Origin: Lacinutrix sp. WUR7 | GTDB taxonomy: Bacteria > Bacteroidota > Bacteroidia > Flavobacteriales > Flavobacteriaceae | Assembly: GCF_016864015.1 (NCBI RefSeq) | Contig: NZ_CP045067.1 | Span: 2,180,001 to 2,244,000, forward strand | Direction: 5' to 3' | DNA: 64,000 nucleotides | In this document: positions 1 to 9,273 of the stretch, piece by piece | Numbering within the stretch: position 1 is the stretch's first letter | How the letters are laid out: every line of letters begins with the position of its first letter | Position numbers and translations under genes: made by a program | Notes under the pieces: model-generated | Told to the model about the DNA's origin: nothing | Seen by the model: the letters and a program-made list of their open reading frames with translations, nothing else | The model's database searches: none

Positions 1-902
<902 letters not shown>

Positions 903-1002
903 ACGCCTGTTTTTTTAGAGTACATACAATACATTCATGTAATTTTTTCAATATGTTAAGATATTTATCTTTTTATATGCCGTAAAGGCTACTAAAAAGA
1001 AA

Positions 1003-1021
1003 TCCCGCAACAAATGCGGGA
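1003..1021 (+). other. hairpin in the 23S-5S spacer
   Basis: TCCCGCAACAAATGCGGGA can form a seven-base-pair stem with a short loop, about ten bases before the 5S start. No T-run follows, so it is more likely a processing element of the rRNA precursor than a terminator. This is inference from position and structure only. Confidence 0.5.
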
Positions 1022-1030
1022 CCAAAGCTT

Positions 1031-1136
1031 AAGGTGATTATAGCGATGGGGCTCACCTCTTACCATTCCGAACAGAGAAGTTAAGCCCATTTGCGCCGAT
1101 GGTACTACATTGTGGAAGAGTAGGTCGTCGCCTTTT
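1031..1136 (+). rRNA. 5S ribosomal RNA
   Basis: The sequence begins AAGGTGATTATAGC and contains the conserved ATTCCGAACAGAGAAGTTAAG core and the closing GAGTAGGTCGTCGCCTT strand, which pairs with the 5' end. Length of about 106 nt is normal for 5S RNA. It follows 23S by about 130 bases in the same orientation, as in a standard 16S-23S-5S operon. The exact ends are estimates. Confidence 0.95.
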
Positions 1137-1142
1137 TTAGAG

Positions 1143-1177
1143 AATCCTCAACATTTATTTGTTGAGGATTTTTTTTT
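1143..1177 (+). terminator. rRNA operon terminator
   Basis: AATCCTCAAC, a short loop, GTTGAGGATT and then a run of T form a textbook intrinsic terminator a few bases after 5S. It closes the rRNA operon. Confidence 0.9.
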
Positions 1178-1500
1178 GCGGTAATGTCAACAGAAAATTA
1201 TGGTTAAAACTGGATGATGTTGAAGAAACTTTTTATTGTTTAATTGTAGAAAATATTCTATATTTATATTTAGCTAAATAGATGGTTCAAAGTTGCTCGA
1301 ACGATAGCAGCGGCATCCTTTTTTTATTAGTACCTATAATTAAATAAGTAATTATAATATCGTCTAAATGGTGATATACGGAATATAGTTCCGCATTAAA
1401 AAAAGATATAGCGGATAGCGTGGTTTTTATTTTTCTTAAAAACGCGCCATAAAAACTAATCATTTTATTTATCTTCAAAATCTGTATTGAAAAAGGAATA
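1178..1500. other. 323-base non-coding stretch between the rRNA operon and the helicase gene
   Basis: I see no credible gene here. A minus-strand open frame over 1287-1691 runs into the helicase gene and looks like a chance reading. Two similar strings occur, GATAGCAGCGGCATCC followed by T7 (about 1303-1325) and GATATAGCGGATAGCGTGG followed by T5 (about 1406-1429). They may be related short repeats. No TAnnTTTG promoter was recognised close to the helicase start. Confidence 0.5.
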
Positions 1501-3936
1501 ATGGCAACAAATAAGGAATTAGATTTAGCTTGGGATTTTGTGAATAACACGGACAGAAATGTGTTTTTAACAGGAAAAGCAGGTACCGGTAAAACAACGT
1601 TTTTGCATAAGTTAAAGATGAATTCTTTAAAACGAATGGTAGTTGTAGCGCCAACTGGGGTAGCTGCTATTAATGCAAAAGGGGTTACCATTCATTCGTT
1701 TTTTCAAATGCCATTCGGACCTATTTTACCTAACGAAGATTTAAAAGGTTCTGGTGGTTTTAATAGAAAATTTGGGAAGACCAAAATCAATATTATTAAG
1801 TCTATGGATTTATTAGTGATTGATGAAATTAGTATGGTTCGTGCCGATTTATTAGACGGTATCGATAAAACGCTAAGAAGGTTTAGAAATAGAGATCAAG
1901 TTTTTGGAGGTGTGCAATTGTTAATGATTGGTGATTTACAACAATTATCTCCAGTGGTTAAAGAGAATGAATGGCAGTTATTAAAACCTTTTTATAATAA
2001 TGCTTTCTTTTTTAGTAGTCTTGCCTATCAACAAAGCGATGCGATAACCGTAGAATTAAAACATATTTACAGACAGGATAACCCGAAGTTTATAGATATT
2101 CTGAATGAGATTAGAACCAATACTTTATCTCAGGCTTCGGCAGATGAATTGAATAAAAGATATCAACCAGATTTTTCGCCTACCGAAGATGAGGGATATA
2201 TTTCATTAACTACACATAATAACAAAGCAGAGCGAACCAATCATTTAGAATTAGAGAAATTAAAAGGAAAGAAGGTAACGTATAACGCTTCGGTAGAAGG
2301 GAAGTTTCCGGAGTTTTCTTATCCTAATAAAGAAGAGCTCATCTTGAAAGTTGGTGCTCAGGTGATGTTTATTAAAAATGACAGCTCTACAGAGAAACGT
2401 TATTTTAATGGTAAAATAGGAAAGGTTATTTTACTAGATAAAGACGAAGTGGTTGTAAAATGTCCGGATGACGATTTTAATATTATCACTACTCCAGAGA
2501 TTTGGGAAAACATTAATTACGATGTAGATAAAGAAACCAAGGCGATTACAGAAAATAAAATTGGTTCGTATACCCAAATGCCTTTGCGTTTGGCCTGGTC
2601 CATTACCATTCATAAAAGTCAGGGTTTAACTTTTGAGAAAGCTATCATTGATGCGGAAGGTGCTTTTGCGCACGGACAAACCTATGTTGCGTTGAGTCGT
2701 TGTAAGAGTTTGGAAGGTTTGGTTTTAAAAAGTAAAATTAATTCCAGTCAGATTATTAGCGATAGTAATGTGATTTCGTTTAATAAAACAGCGGAAGAAA
2801 ACCAGCCAGACGAAGCTATATTAAATCAATCGAAGTCTGAATTTCAACTAAATTTGATTTCTGAAATTTTTGATTTCTATAAATTTCTGTATCCTGTGAA
2901 TCGTGTTTTGGATGTGTATTATAAAAATAGAGGAATCATAGAAGGAAATGTAGAAGCCCCTTTAGTTTCTATCAAAGACTGTGTTGCTAGTTTACTTAAA
3001 GTTGCGAATGGTTTTAAAGCACAGCTTAGAGATCTTTCTGAAGTTACGCAAATTCCAGAATCGAGTAAAGAAATTCAAGCACGTTTTGTAAAGGCTTTAG
3101 CCTATTACAAAATAGAAGTAACCACTAAGATTATTGAACCTTATAAGACGTTTGGTTTTGCCACAGATAATAAGGCTGTCGAAAGCGACTTTACCAAAGC
3201 TTTAGATTTATTTGAAGAATTATTAGCTACAAAACAATTATATTTTACTGGTTTAGCGGAGGGCTTTCAGGTAAAGCCATTTCTAGAATTACGAGCTAAA
3301 TCTGTTTTCTTAGCAAAAGAGGCACCAAAGAAACCTAGAAAAGCGGTTATAGATGGAACTACTAATGTGGAACTGTTTGAATTGCTTCGTGAGTTACGAA
3401 ACACGATTGCTAGTGAAAAGGAATTAATTCACTATCAAGTTTTCAATCAGAAGTCTTTATATGAAATGTGTGAAACCTTACCAACCAATAAAACCGAATT
3501 ACTACAAGTAAATGGTTTTGGTAAAACACGTGTGGAAAAATATGGAAGCCAAATTTTAAAAGTGATTCGTGACTATTGCGATGAAAATGATATTGAAACT
3601 TCTAAAAATGCAGAGATTTTTGAAGCGCCAGCGCCAAAACGACAAAAAGGAGATACCAAAAGAACCTCGTTAGAATTATTCCAATCTGGAAAAGCTATCG
3701 AACAAATCGCTATGGAAAGGGATTTAAATGTGAATACCATTGCTGGGCATTTAGCCAGTTTTTTAGATTCCGGTGAAGTTAAAATTTTGGATTTAATTTC
3801 CGAAAAGCATTATAAAGAGCTGAAGAAAATTATTCCAAAACAGAAGTTTGAAAATATTTCTGAATTAAAACATCAAATAGACGATAAGTACACGTATGGT
3901 GAAATACGATTGGTGTTAGGTGATTTAAAGAAATAA
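1501..3936 (+). CDS. PIF1-like helicase with HRDC domain
   Basis: 811 residues. The N-terminal half is an SF1B (PIF1/RecD-like) ATPase: Walker A GKAGTGKTT at residues 25-33, APTGVAA shortly after, Walker B with VIDEISM, and a C-terminal motor part with SITIHKSQGLTFEKAIID and VALSRC, the last motifs of UvrD/PIF1 motors. Around residues 622-695 there is an HRDC-type segment containing LLQVNGFGKTRVEKYG, followed by a helix-turn-helix-like tail near 725-770. Such proteins unwind DNA, typically at forks or structured DNA; the exact role of this Bacteroidota family is not settled. The ATG at 1501 directly follows an AAAAAGGAATA stretch and matches the start of the conserved domain. It stands alone between the rRNA terminator and a convergent gene cluster. 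Confidence 0.92.
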   Translation: MATNKELDLAWDFVNNTDRNVFLTGKAGTGKTTFLHKLKMNSLKRMVVVAPTGVAAINAKGVTIHSFFQMPFGPILPNEDLKGSGGFNRKFGKTKINIIKSMDLLVIDEISMVRADLLDGIDKTLRRFRNRDQVFGGVQLLMIGDLQQLSPVVKENEWQLLKPFYNNAFFFSSLAYQQSDAITVELKHIYRQDNPKFIDILNEIRTNTLSQASADELNKRYQPDFSPTEDEGYISLTTHNNKAERTNHLELEKLKGKKVTYNASVEGKFPEFSYPNKEELILKVGAQVMFIKNDSSTEKRYFNGKIGKVILLDKDEVVVKCPDDDFNIITTPEIWENINYDVDKETKAITENKIGSYTQMPLRLAWSITIHKSQGLTFEKAIIDAEGAFAHGQTYVALSRCKSLEGLVLKSKINSSQIISDSNVISFNKTAEENQPDEAILNQSKSEFQLNLISEIFDFYKFLYPVNRVLDVYYKNRGIIEGNVEAPLVSIKDCVASLLKVANGFKAQLRDLSEVTQIPESSKEIQARFVKALAYYKIEVTTKIIEPYKTFGFATDNKAVESDFTKALDLFEELLATKQLYFTGLAEGFQVKPFLELRAKSVFLAKEAPKKPRKAVIDGTTNVELFELLRELRNTIASEKELIHYQVFNQKSLYEMCETLPTNKTELLQVNGFGKTRVEKYGSQILKVIRDYCDENDIETSKNAEIFEAPAPKRQKGDTKRTSLELFQSGKAIEQIAMERDLNVNTIAGHLASFLDSGEVKILDLISEKHYKELKKIIPKQKFENISELKHQIDDKYTYGEIRLVLGDLKK

Positions 3937-3968
3937 AAGCTTCAAAAATTAAATTTTAAAGCTTTTAT
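3936..3968. terminator. bidirectional terminator between convergent genes
   Basis: AAAAGCTTCAAAA and TTTTAAAGCTTTT face each other over a short AT loop, with one mismatch in the stem. Located between the helicase stop and the convergent T9SS-protein stop, it can serve both strands. Confidence 0.7.
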
Positions 3969-3987
3969 TATCTAGACATGTTTGTAG

Positions 3988-4794
3988 TTATTTAACTATT
4001 AATTTTTTGGTGATTTTATTTCCTTCGGTTTTTATACTTACAAGATACATTCCTGTAGATAGTTTACTCACATTAAACGTGTTTTCTGGAGTTACAGAAA
4101 TTGAAATTTGTTTACCTAAAGTATCATGTATTTCTATTTTGTAATTAATAAGATTTTCAGGTACTTCAATTTTCACAATACTAGTTGCTGGATTAGGATG
4201 CATGGAAAATGTTCTCATTTCATTATCTTCAATGTCTAGAGTATCAAAATTATAAGAACTTGTTCCCGATAAAGCGGAAGCATTTGGGTCTACTACATTT
4301 GTAAAAAGAAACATAGAATCATCAATCATATCCGCTTGCATGAAACTTACTAAAGGAGTTATAGTCGTAGCTAAAACAGAATCATTAGCTAAAAGGCTAA
4401 TAGTTCCATTTGTTGGTGCTCCATTTACTTGAATGCTAACCATTGGTGTCTCTAATCCGCTTGAAGGAGATGGTAATGCAATAAGACTACCTAAAGTTTC
4501 TGTAATTAAATATCCATCTATGGAAGGTTGTGATACATTGGTACCATCAAAATAAGTGGCATTAGCTCCATTACCCAACGAAGAAGTTATAGTTGCTGTT
4601 ATTCCATCTGTTAGAATAATTGTAAATCCATAACTTTGCACTAATGTTGCAAAATCTGAAGAACTAATATTTGGCCTTGCAGAAATAGTATAGTTATAAC
4701 TACCATTATCTGTTAATGTATAGGTATAACCCTCTTGTGCATTAATAGGTAACGTTAATAAGTAAAAGAGAAATAATAATGTATATATTTTCAT
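3988..4794 (-). CDS. secreted protein with T9SS type A C-terminal sorting domain
   Basis: 268 residues when started at the ATG at 4794. The open frame extends upstream to 4866, but that would overlap the preceding gene by 53 bases and put a basic, non-signal stretch before the clear signal peptide (MKIYTLLFLFYLL... ending INAQ). The last 75 residues are a typical T9SS sorting domain: FSMHPNPATSIVKIEV, then IHDTLGK, then LSTGMYLVSIKTEGNKITKKLIVK. The middle 170 residues are Thr/Ser/Gly-rich and beta-strand-like, and I recognise no domain there. The protein should cross the outer membrane by the T9SS (porU and porV are further along) and be attached to or released from the surface. It is the last gene of a three-gene minus-strand set; function unknown. 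Confidence 0.85.
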   Translation of the reverse strand: MKIYTLLFLFYLLTLPINAQEGYTYTLTDNGSYNYTISARPNISSSDFATLVQSYGFTIILTDGITATITSSLGNGANATYFDGTNVSQPSIDGYLITETLGSLIALPSPSSGLETPMVSIQVNGAPTNGTISLLANDSVLATTITPLVSFMQADMIDDSMFLFTNVVDPNASALSGTSSYNFDTLDIEDNEMRTFSMHPNPATSIVKIEVPENLINYKIEIHDTLGKQISISVTPENTFNVSKLSTGMYLVSIKTEGNKITKKLIVK

Positions 4795-4813
4795 AATAAT
4801 TGTTTTTTTTAAT

Positions 4814-6220
4814 TTAATTTTCTGGTAATTGTTCTTTAATTTGATGGGTACTAAAATTAAATACATTTTCAGGATGGGCTAATACATTTTGTAAGATGAA
4901 AGGGGTATCTGGAGTTGTTCCAGTATACTGTATATTTCCATTCATATCTACATCATGAACATTATAACCAGTAGCTAAAAAAGTTGGAAAGTTTAATACA
5001 TTTCCTGGATCATTGAGCACTTCAGATAAAATACTTGGTGCGTCTGGGGTTGTTCCAGAATATTGAATAAGACTATCTCCATTTACATTACCAGCCCAAA
5101 GGGCATTAGCACCAGACAATAATGAAATTTGCGCATTATTACCAAAGGTTGCTGTAGCACTATTCGTAAAATCTATAAAAGTTGGGGATACCGACAAAGC
5201 AATTGGATTTTGTGTCATTACGCTTAAATGGTTTCTATGTCTCACTACTATATAATAAGGATCCGTGTATCCTTCTAAATATATATTGGATAAACCATCT
5301 ATATCTACAACATCTCCATCACGTTGTAATAAAGCAGATTTATCATCTACAATAAAAGTGTTATCCATATCGCTTCGAATTTCAATCCAAACCCAATCTA
5401 CAATATCGTCGTTAGATAATCCAGTTCCTAATGCACCTCCATTGTTTAAAACAGAGGAGTTATTTATTAACCTCATATCAGGATAGGGACTCATAAGTGG
5501 AATAAATCCATTTACACGTAAGTCATCATTCATTAAACTAGCATTTGGTGGATTAATTAAAGGACCTTGAAGAAATAACTTTATATTTAATCTTAAATCC
5601 ACTATTTGATTAGGATCTAGATAAACAAGTTCTTGAGCAACATTAAATCCATCGCCATTACCACCATTATAAAGTACTACAAGTGATAAATTATTTAGTG
5701 TTGTGTTTAGTAATGTTTCCTTGTCAAATCCATCACCATTACTACCTTCATAAAGAGCAGTAAGCGAAATATTTTCTAATGTTGTATTAAGTAATGTTTC
5801 CTTGTCAAATCCATCACCATTACTACCTTCATAAAGAACAGTAAGCGATATATTTTCTAATGTTGTATTAAGTAATGTTTCCTGGTCAAATCCGTCACCA
5901 TTACTACCTTCATAAAGAACAGAAAGCGAAACGTTTTCTAATGTAGTACTCACTAAAATAGCATTATCAAAACCATCACCATTACTACCTTCATATAATG
6001 CGGTTAGTACAATATTCTCTAGCGTTGTGCTTAATAATATTTTACTGCCATAGCCATCTCCGTTTGAACCTTCATATAATACTGCAAGCGAAATATTAGT
6101 CAGTGTAGTATTTAAATTTGTTTCACTATCATGACCATCGCCATTACCACCATTATACTGAGCAAATATCTGTGTGCATTGAAATACTATAAAAGATAAG
6201 ATTAAAAATATTTTTTTCAT
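4814..6220 (-). CDS. secreted repeat protein with 27-residue YEGSNGDG repeats
   Basis: 468 residues with a signal peptide (MKKIFLILSFIVFQCTQIFAQ). Residues 22-183 are six tandem 27-residue units on the pattern YEGSNGDGFDKETLLNTTLE, and a partial seventh starts at 184. Each has an Asn-Gly-Asp-Gly turn that resembles calcium-binding loops. The C-terminal part (about 270-455) is a surface-protein type region: DWVWIEIRSD, YYIVVRHRNHLSVM, and then two GNVNGD/DVDMNGN-(IQYxGTTPDxP) units that look like dockerin-type or calcium-loop repeats. No T9SS sorting domain is visible at the C-terminus; the partner gene 19 bases downstream carries one. It lies 11 bases after the 6232-7698 gene. Likely a surface or matrix protein; the precise role is unknown. 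Confidence 0.82.
   Translation of the reverse strand: MKKIFLILSFIVFQCTQIFAQYNGGNGDGHDSETNLNTTLTNISLAVLYEGSNGDGYGSKILLSTTLENIVLTALYEGSNGDGFDNAILVSTTLENVSLSVLYEGSNGDGFDQETLLNTTLENISLTVLYEGSNGDGFDKETLLNTTLENISLTALYEGSNGDGFDKETLLNTTLNNLSLVVLYNGGNGDGFNVAQELVYLDPNQIVDLRLNIKLFLQGPLINPPNASLMNDDLRVNGFIPLMSPYPDMRLINNSSVLNNGGALGTGLSNDDIVDWVWIEIRSDMDNTFIVDDKSALLQRDGDVVDIDGLSNIYLEGYTDPYYIVVRHRNHLSVMTQNPIALSVSPTFIDFTNSATATFGNNAQISLLSGANALWAGNVNGDSLIQYSGTTPDAPSILSEVLNDPGNVLNFPTFLATGYNVHDVDMNGNIQYTGTTPDTPFILQNVLAHPENVFNFSTHQIKEQLPEN
5618..6157 (-). repeat. tandem 81-bp coding repeats (six full, one partial)
   Basis: Six in-frame 81-bp units plus about 54 bases of a seventh encode the YEGSNGDG repeats of the 4814-6220 gene. 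The units nearest the 3' end of the array (about 5672-5915) are nearly identical at DNA level, while the 5' units have diverged. This suggests recent copy-number change at one end. Confidence 0.85.
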
Positions 6221-6231
6221 CTTTCTATATA

Positions 6232-7698
6232 TTAAGGTGCTGTTCTTGCTCCTCTAAACCCAAGACGATTATTTCCTCCTGAAATTACAGAAGCTCCATC
6301 ATATCTATCTGAAATTCTTATATATTCAGCACCATTTAACCAACTACCACCACGAAAACTATAACCATCTCCTGTAGTGCTGTTAGGCCAGTTAGAAACG
6401 GTTCCATTACCACTAGTACTACCAATAATACCATTTCCATGTAAACCAGTAAAACTTCTTCCTTGCGCAGTACCTACAGTTACGCATCTTTCATATAGGT
6501 TACCAGATAGTTCCATTATTCCATAATAACTTCCACCTGTTTCTTCTCTGTTATTGTTTACTGCACTTGCTGCGAAAATTCCATTTCTTAATGGTCCATT
6601 TATAGTTCCATCCGTAAGGCTGTACATAGCATTACCAGAGTTTGTTTCTGGGTTAGTAACACGTTCACTTGAAAATCCAGAATTCACAATAGTATAATCA
6701 TTACTTGCTATATTGGAACTTCCCCAAGCAAATTCACCTGGTTTGGGTAAGATAGGACCTCTGCATGCTTTTTCGTATTCTAATTCGGATAAAGGACGTA
6801 AGCCTGTCCAATCCATATATGCATTTATATCTGCAACATTTACAAAGGATACCGGTCTATCTGGAGCTGTAGTAGTTGCACTAGCAGAACCACCTGTCCA
6901 TGAAATGGTATTCCTATTTACAACGGCATCACTATTTTTGTGAGCTGTATCTGTAATATCTCTATTCGTTTTTTGAGTTTCCGTTAAACTGTTAAAGAAA
7001 CCCAACCATTGCGATTCTGTAGTTTCATATTTCATTGCATAAAATGCATTAAACCCTTTAGGATAGGAAGCAGATAAAGTTCCAGTTTGATCTCCTCCTC
7101 TTGCATTAGTAGCTGTGTAATATAAATTTCCAGAAGTATTTGCAATAGTTAAAGCATTTTCAGATTGTATGTGAAAAGAAGATGCTGTAGAAAAACCTCC
7201 AGAGTGAAATTTATTAGCTTCATCTCCAGTAGTTCCCCCAACGTAAAAAGAACCTTCAGGGACATATACCATTTCTACAGCAAATACTTGTATGTCGATA
7301 ATATCATTAGTGTCTGTAGAACCGAAATTCCAACGAATTTGGTTGTCTAGGAAGTTTACATTTCCACTTCCATCAGCATCTCTATATATTAAAGCGCCAA
7401 TACCATCAGAAGTTACCTCCATGGTTGCCCCAGCTGCAGGAGTAGAGTTGGCTTGGCTTAATATTGCATGAGTCCAAGTTCCATTATTAACTCTATATTT
7501 CATGAATACCCAAGCTGCATCCCAATTGGATGGACCAGAGCTAATTCTCCAAGAGTTCTCCCAAAAGAGATCAAATTCAACGTTTACCCAATTGGATACT
7601 TCATTTAGATTTTCAAGTGATATATTATTCACTTGGATGTTGTTCGCTTTTACTTGTAGAAAGGATGCAAATGCAAATAAAAAGATAATTTTTTTCAT
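6232..7698 (-). CDS. secreted formylglycine-enzyme-fold (SUMF1-like) protein, probably non-catalytic
   Basis: 488 residues with a signal peptide (MKKIIFLFAFASFLQVKANN). The first 140 residues are a beta-rich domain without a recognised family. From VYVPEGSFYVGG onward the FGE-sulfatase fold follows, with PVSFVNVADINAYMDWTGLRPLSELEYEKACRG and the closing SFRGGSWLNGAEY and RLGFRGART. The cysteine pair that active formylglycine-generating enzymes carry just before the final Arg-rich strand is absent, so sulfatase maturation is unlikely. In Bacteroidota this fold is common in surface and gliding proteins such as GldJ. First gene of a three-gene minus-strand set, and probably co-transcribed with the repeat protein 11 bases downstream. 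Confidence 0.82.
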   Translation of the reverse strand: MKKIIFLFAFASFLQVKANNIQVNNISLENLNEVSNWVNVEFDLFWENSWRISSGPSNWDAAWVFMKYRVNNGTWTHAILSQANSTPAAGATMEVTSDGIGALIYRDADGSGNVNFLDNQIRWNFGSTDTNDIIDIQVFAVEMVYVPEGSFYVGGTTGDEANKFHSGGFSTASSFHIQSENALTIANTSGNLYYTATNARGGDQTGTLSASYPKGFNAFYAMKYETTESQWLGFFNSLTETQKTNRDITDTAHKNSDAVVNRNTISWTGGSASATTTAPDRPVSFVNVADINAYMDWTGLRPLSELEYEKACRGPILPKPGEFAWGSSNIASNDYTIVNSGFSSERVTNPETNSGNAMYSLTDGTINGPLRNGIFAASAVNNNREETGGSYYGIMELSGNLYERCVTVGTAQGRSFTGLHGNGIIGSTSGNGTVSNWPNSTTGDGYSFRGGSWLNGAEYIRISDRYDGASVISGGNNRLGFRGARTAP

Positions 7699-8039
7699 GA
7701 TTTTAATGTTTGATTAATAGTTTTATATGATATTTAATAGCCTTCTAAAAGAAAGGTTAACATAATTAACCTTGGATAATTTTTTAAAATAGGTTTAGAG
7801 GTCTAATAAATGTTACTTTATTAAGTAAATAGGGGGGTGTTTTTTAGATGCTGATTAACAGCGCTTTAAAGGTATGAGAATCCTTTAGGAAATAGTTTTA
7901 TAATTGTATAACTGGTATTCAATTTTGTATATATGGTTCTATTTTACTTTTTTAAACATAAAAACAGCCTTACAAATTTAATTTGTAAGGCTGTTTTATA
8001 TTATTTAATGTACTATTATTTAGATAGGTATATAAATGA
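7699..8039. other. 341-base intergenic region with an inverted repeat and a terminator
   Basis: No gene is seen. It holds the upstream region of the minus-strand surface-protein set. An inverted repeat AAGGTTAA-N5-TTAACCTT lies at 7753-7773, about 55 bases before that start codon, which could be an operator or a short hairpin. The acyl-CoA dehydrogenase terminator is at 7961-7997. No clear TAnnTTTG box was found near the 7698 start. Confidence 0.55.
7961..7997 (-). terminator. terminator of the acyl-CoA dehydrogenase gene
   Basis: AAAACAGCCTTACAAAT and ATTTGTAAGGCTGTTTT form a near-perfect long stem with A/T runs on both sides. It lies just after the stop codon of the minus-strand acyl-CoA dehydrogenase. 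Confidence 0.88.
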
Positions 8040-9182
8040 TTACCCTTTAATCAAACCTCTAGAAATTACAATTTTTTGAATTTCAGAAGTACCTTCATAA
8101 ATTTGAGTAATTTTAGCATCACGCATCAAACGTTCTACATGGTATTCTTTTACAAAACCGTTTCCACCGTGAATCTGAACCGCTTCCACTGTATGTGTCA
8201 TAGCAACTTGAGACGCATATAATTTTGCCATTGCGCTAGACATATCGTAATTATTTCCTTGGTCTTTATCCCAAGCAGCTTTCATAACTAACATACGTGC
8301 AGCTTCAATTTCGGTATGCATATCTGCTAATTTAAAAGCAATCGCTTGATGGTTACAAATTTCTGTACCAAAAGCTTTACGTTCTTTAGAATATTTTAAA
8401 GCTAATTCGTAAGCACCAGCAGCAATTCCTAATGCTTGAGCAGCAATACCAATTCTTCCTCCAGATAAGGTTTTCATAGCAAATAAAAATCCAGATCCAT
8501 CTTCGCCAATTCTATTTTCTTTAGGTACTTTTACATCATTAAATTGTAAAGTATGTGTATCACTTCCGCGAATTCCTAATTTATCTTCTTTTGGTCCAAT
8601 ATCAAAACCAGGCATTCCTTTTTCAAGAATAAAAGCATTAATTCCATGTGAACCTTTATGGTTATCTGTTTGGGCAATTACTATATAAATTCCTGCACGT
8701 CCACCATTAGTAATCCAGTTTTTGGTACCGTTAATTAAGTAGTGATCTCCTTTATCTAAAGCAGTAGTTTTTTGCGAAGTTGCGTCACTACCAGCTTCTG
8801 GTTCACTTAAACAAAAGGCACCAATTTCTTCTCCAGTAGCAAGTTTTGTTAAGTATTTTTGTTTTTGATCTTCATTTGCATAAGCTTCTAAACCATAACA
8901 AACTAAAGAGTTGTTTACAGAAACCATTACAGAAGCAGAGGCATCAATTTTAGAAAGTTCTTCCATAATTAATACATAAGAAATGGCATCCATTCCACTT
9001 CCTCCATATTTTGGATCTACCATAATTCCCATAAAACCAAGATCTCCCATTTTCCTTACTAATTCTTGCGGAAAAGTTTGTGCATTGTCACGTTCAATAA
9101 CTCCTGGAAGTAATTCCGTTTGAGCAAAATCGCGAGCTGCATCGCGAATCATTATATGTTCTTCTGTTAAGCTAAAATCCAT
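8040..9182 (-). CDS. acyl-CoA dehydrogenase (short-chain/butyryl-CoA type)
   Basis: 380 residues, the usual length. FAD-dependent oxidation of acyl-CoA to trans-2-enoyl-CoA, with electrons passed to ETF. Visible family features: the flavin/substrate stretch AFCLSEPEAGSDA, NGTKNWITNGG, the C-terminal helical domain with ALKYSKERKAFG, QIHGGNGFVKEYHVER, and the catalytic Glu363 in QIYEGTSEIQKIVISR. Placement of the catalytic Glu in YEGT is that of short/medium-chain enzymes rather than isovaleryl-CoA dehydrogenase. Cytoplasmic, single gene with its own promoter (9220-9250) and terminator, divergent from anmK. Substrate chain length cannot be told from sequence. Confidence 0.95.
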   Translation of the reverse strand: MDFSLTEEHIMIRDAARDFAQTELLPGVIERDNAQTFPQELVRKMGDLGFMGIMVDPKYGGSGMDAISYVLIMEELSKIDASASVMVSVNNSLVCYGLEAYANEDQKQKYLTKLATGEEIGAFCLSEPEAGSDATSQKTTALDKGDHYLINGTKNWITNGGRAGIYIVIAQTDNHKGSHGINAFILEKGMPGFDIGPKEDKLGIRGSDTHTLQFNDVKVPKENRIGEDGSGFLFAMKTLSGGRIGIAAQALGIAAGAYELALKYSKERKAFGTEICNHQAIAFKLADMHTEIEAARMLVMKAAWDKDQGNNYDMSSAMAKLYASQVAMTHTVEAVQIHGGNGFVKEYHVERLMRDAKITQIYEGTSEIQKIVISRGLIKG

Positions 9183-9219
9183 AGTTCTAATTAAATGTTT
9201 TTATGATAAAAAATGAGTA

Positions 9220-9250
9220 CAAATATAACTTTTTAATAGCATATTTTCAA
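9220..9250 (-). promoter_or_regulatory. Bacteroidota-type promoter of the acyl-CoA dehydrogenase gene
   Basis: On the minus strand TTG (9250-9248), a 20-base spacer, then TATATTTG (9227-9220), 37 bases before the start codon. This matches the TTG-N17-23-TAnnTTTG consensus of the primary sigma factor of the phylum. Confidence 0.72.
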
Positions 9251-9273
9251 TAGAGATTACTATTTTTACAAAT

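Noticed and set aside
1287-1691. 134-codon minus-strand frame overlapping the helicase start
   Set aside because: It overlaps the well-supported Walker A region on the other strand, and no family pattern is seen.
5618-6157. Regular 81-bp spacing that could suggest a CRISPR array
   Set aside because: Units are contiguous, in frame and translate to YEGSNGDG protein repeats; there are no spacers and no cas genes nearby. No CRISPR array was seen anywhere in the window.
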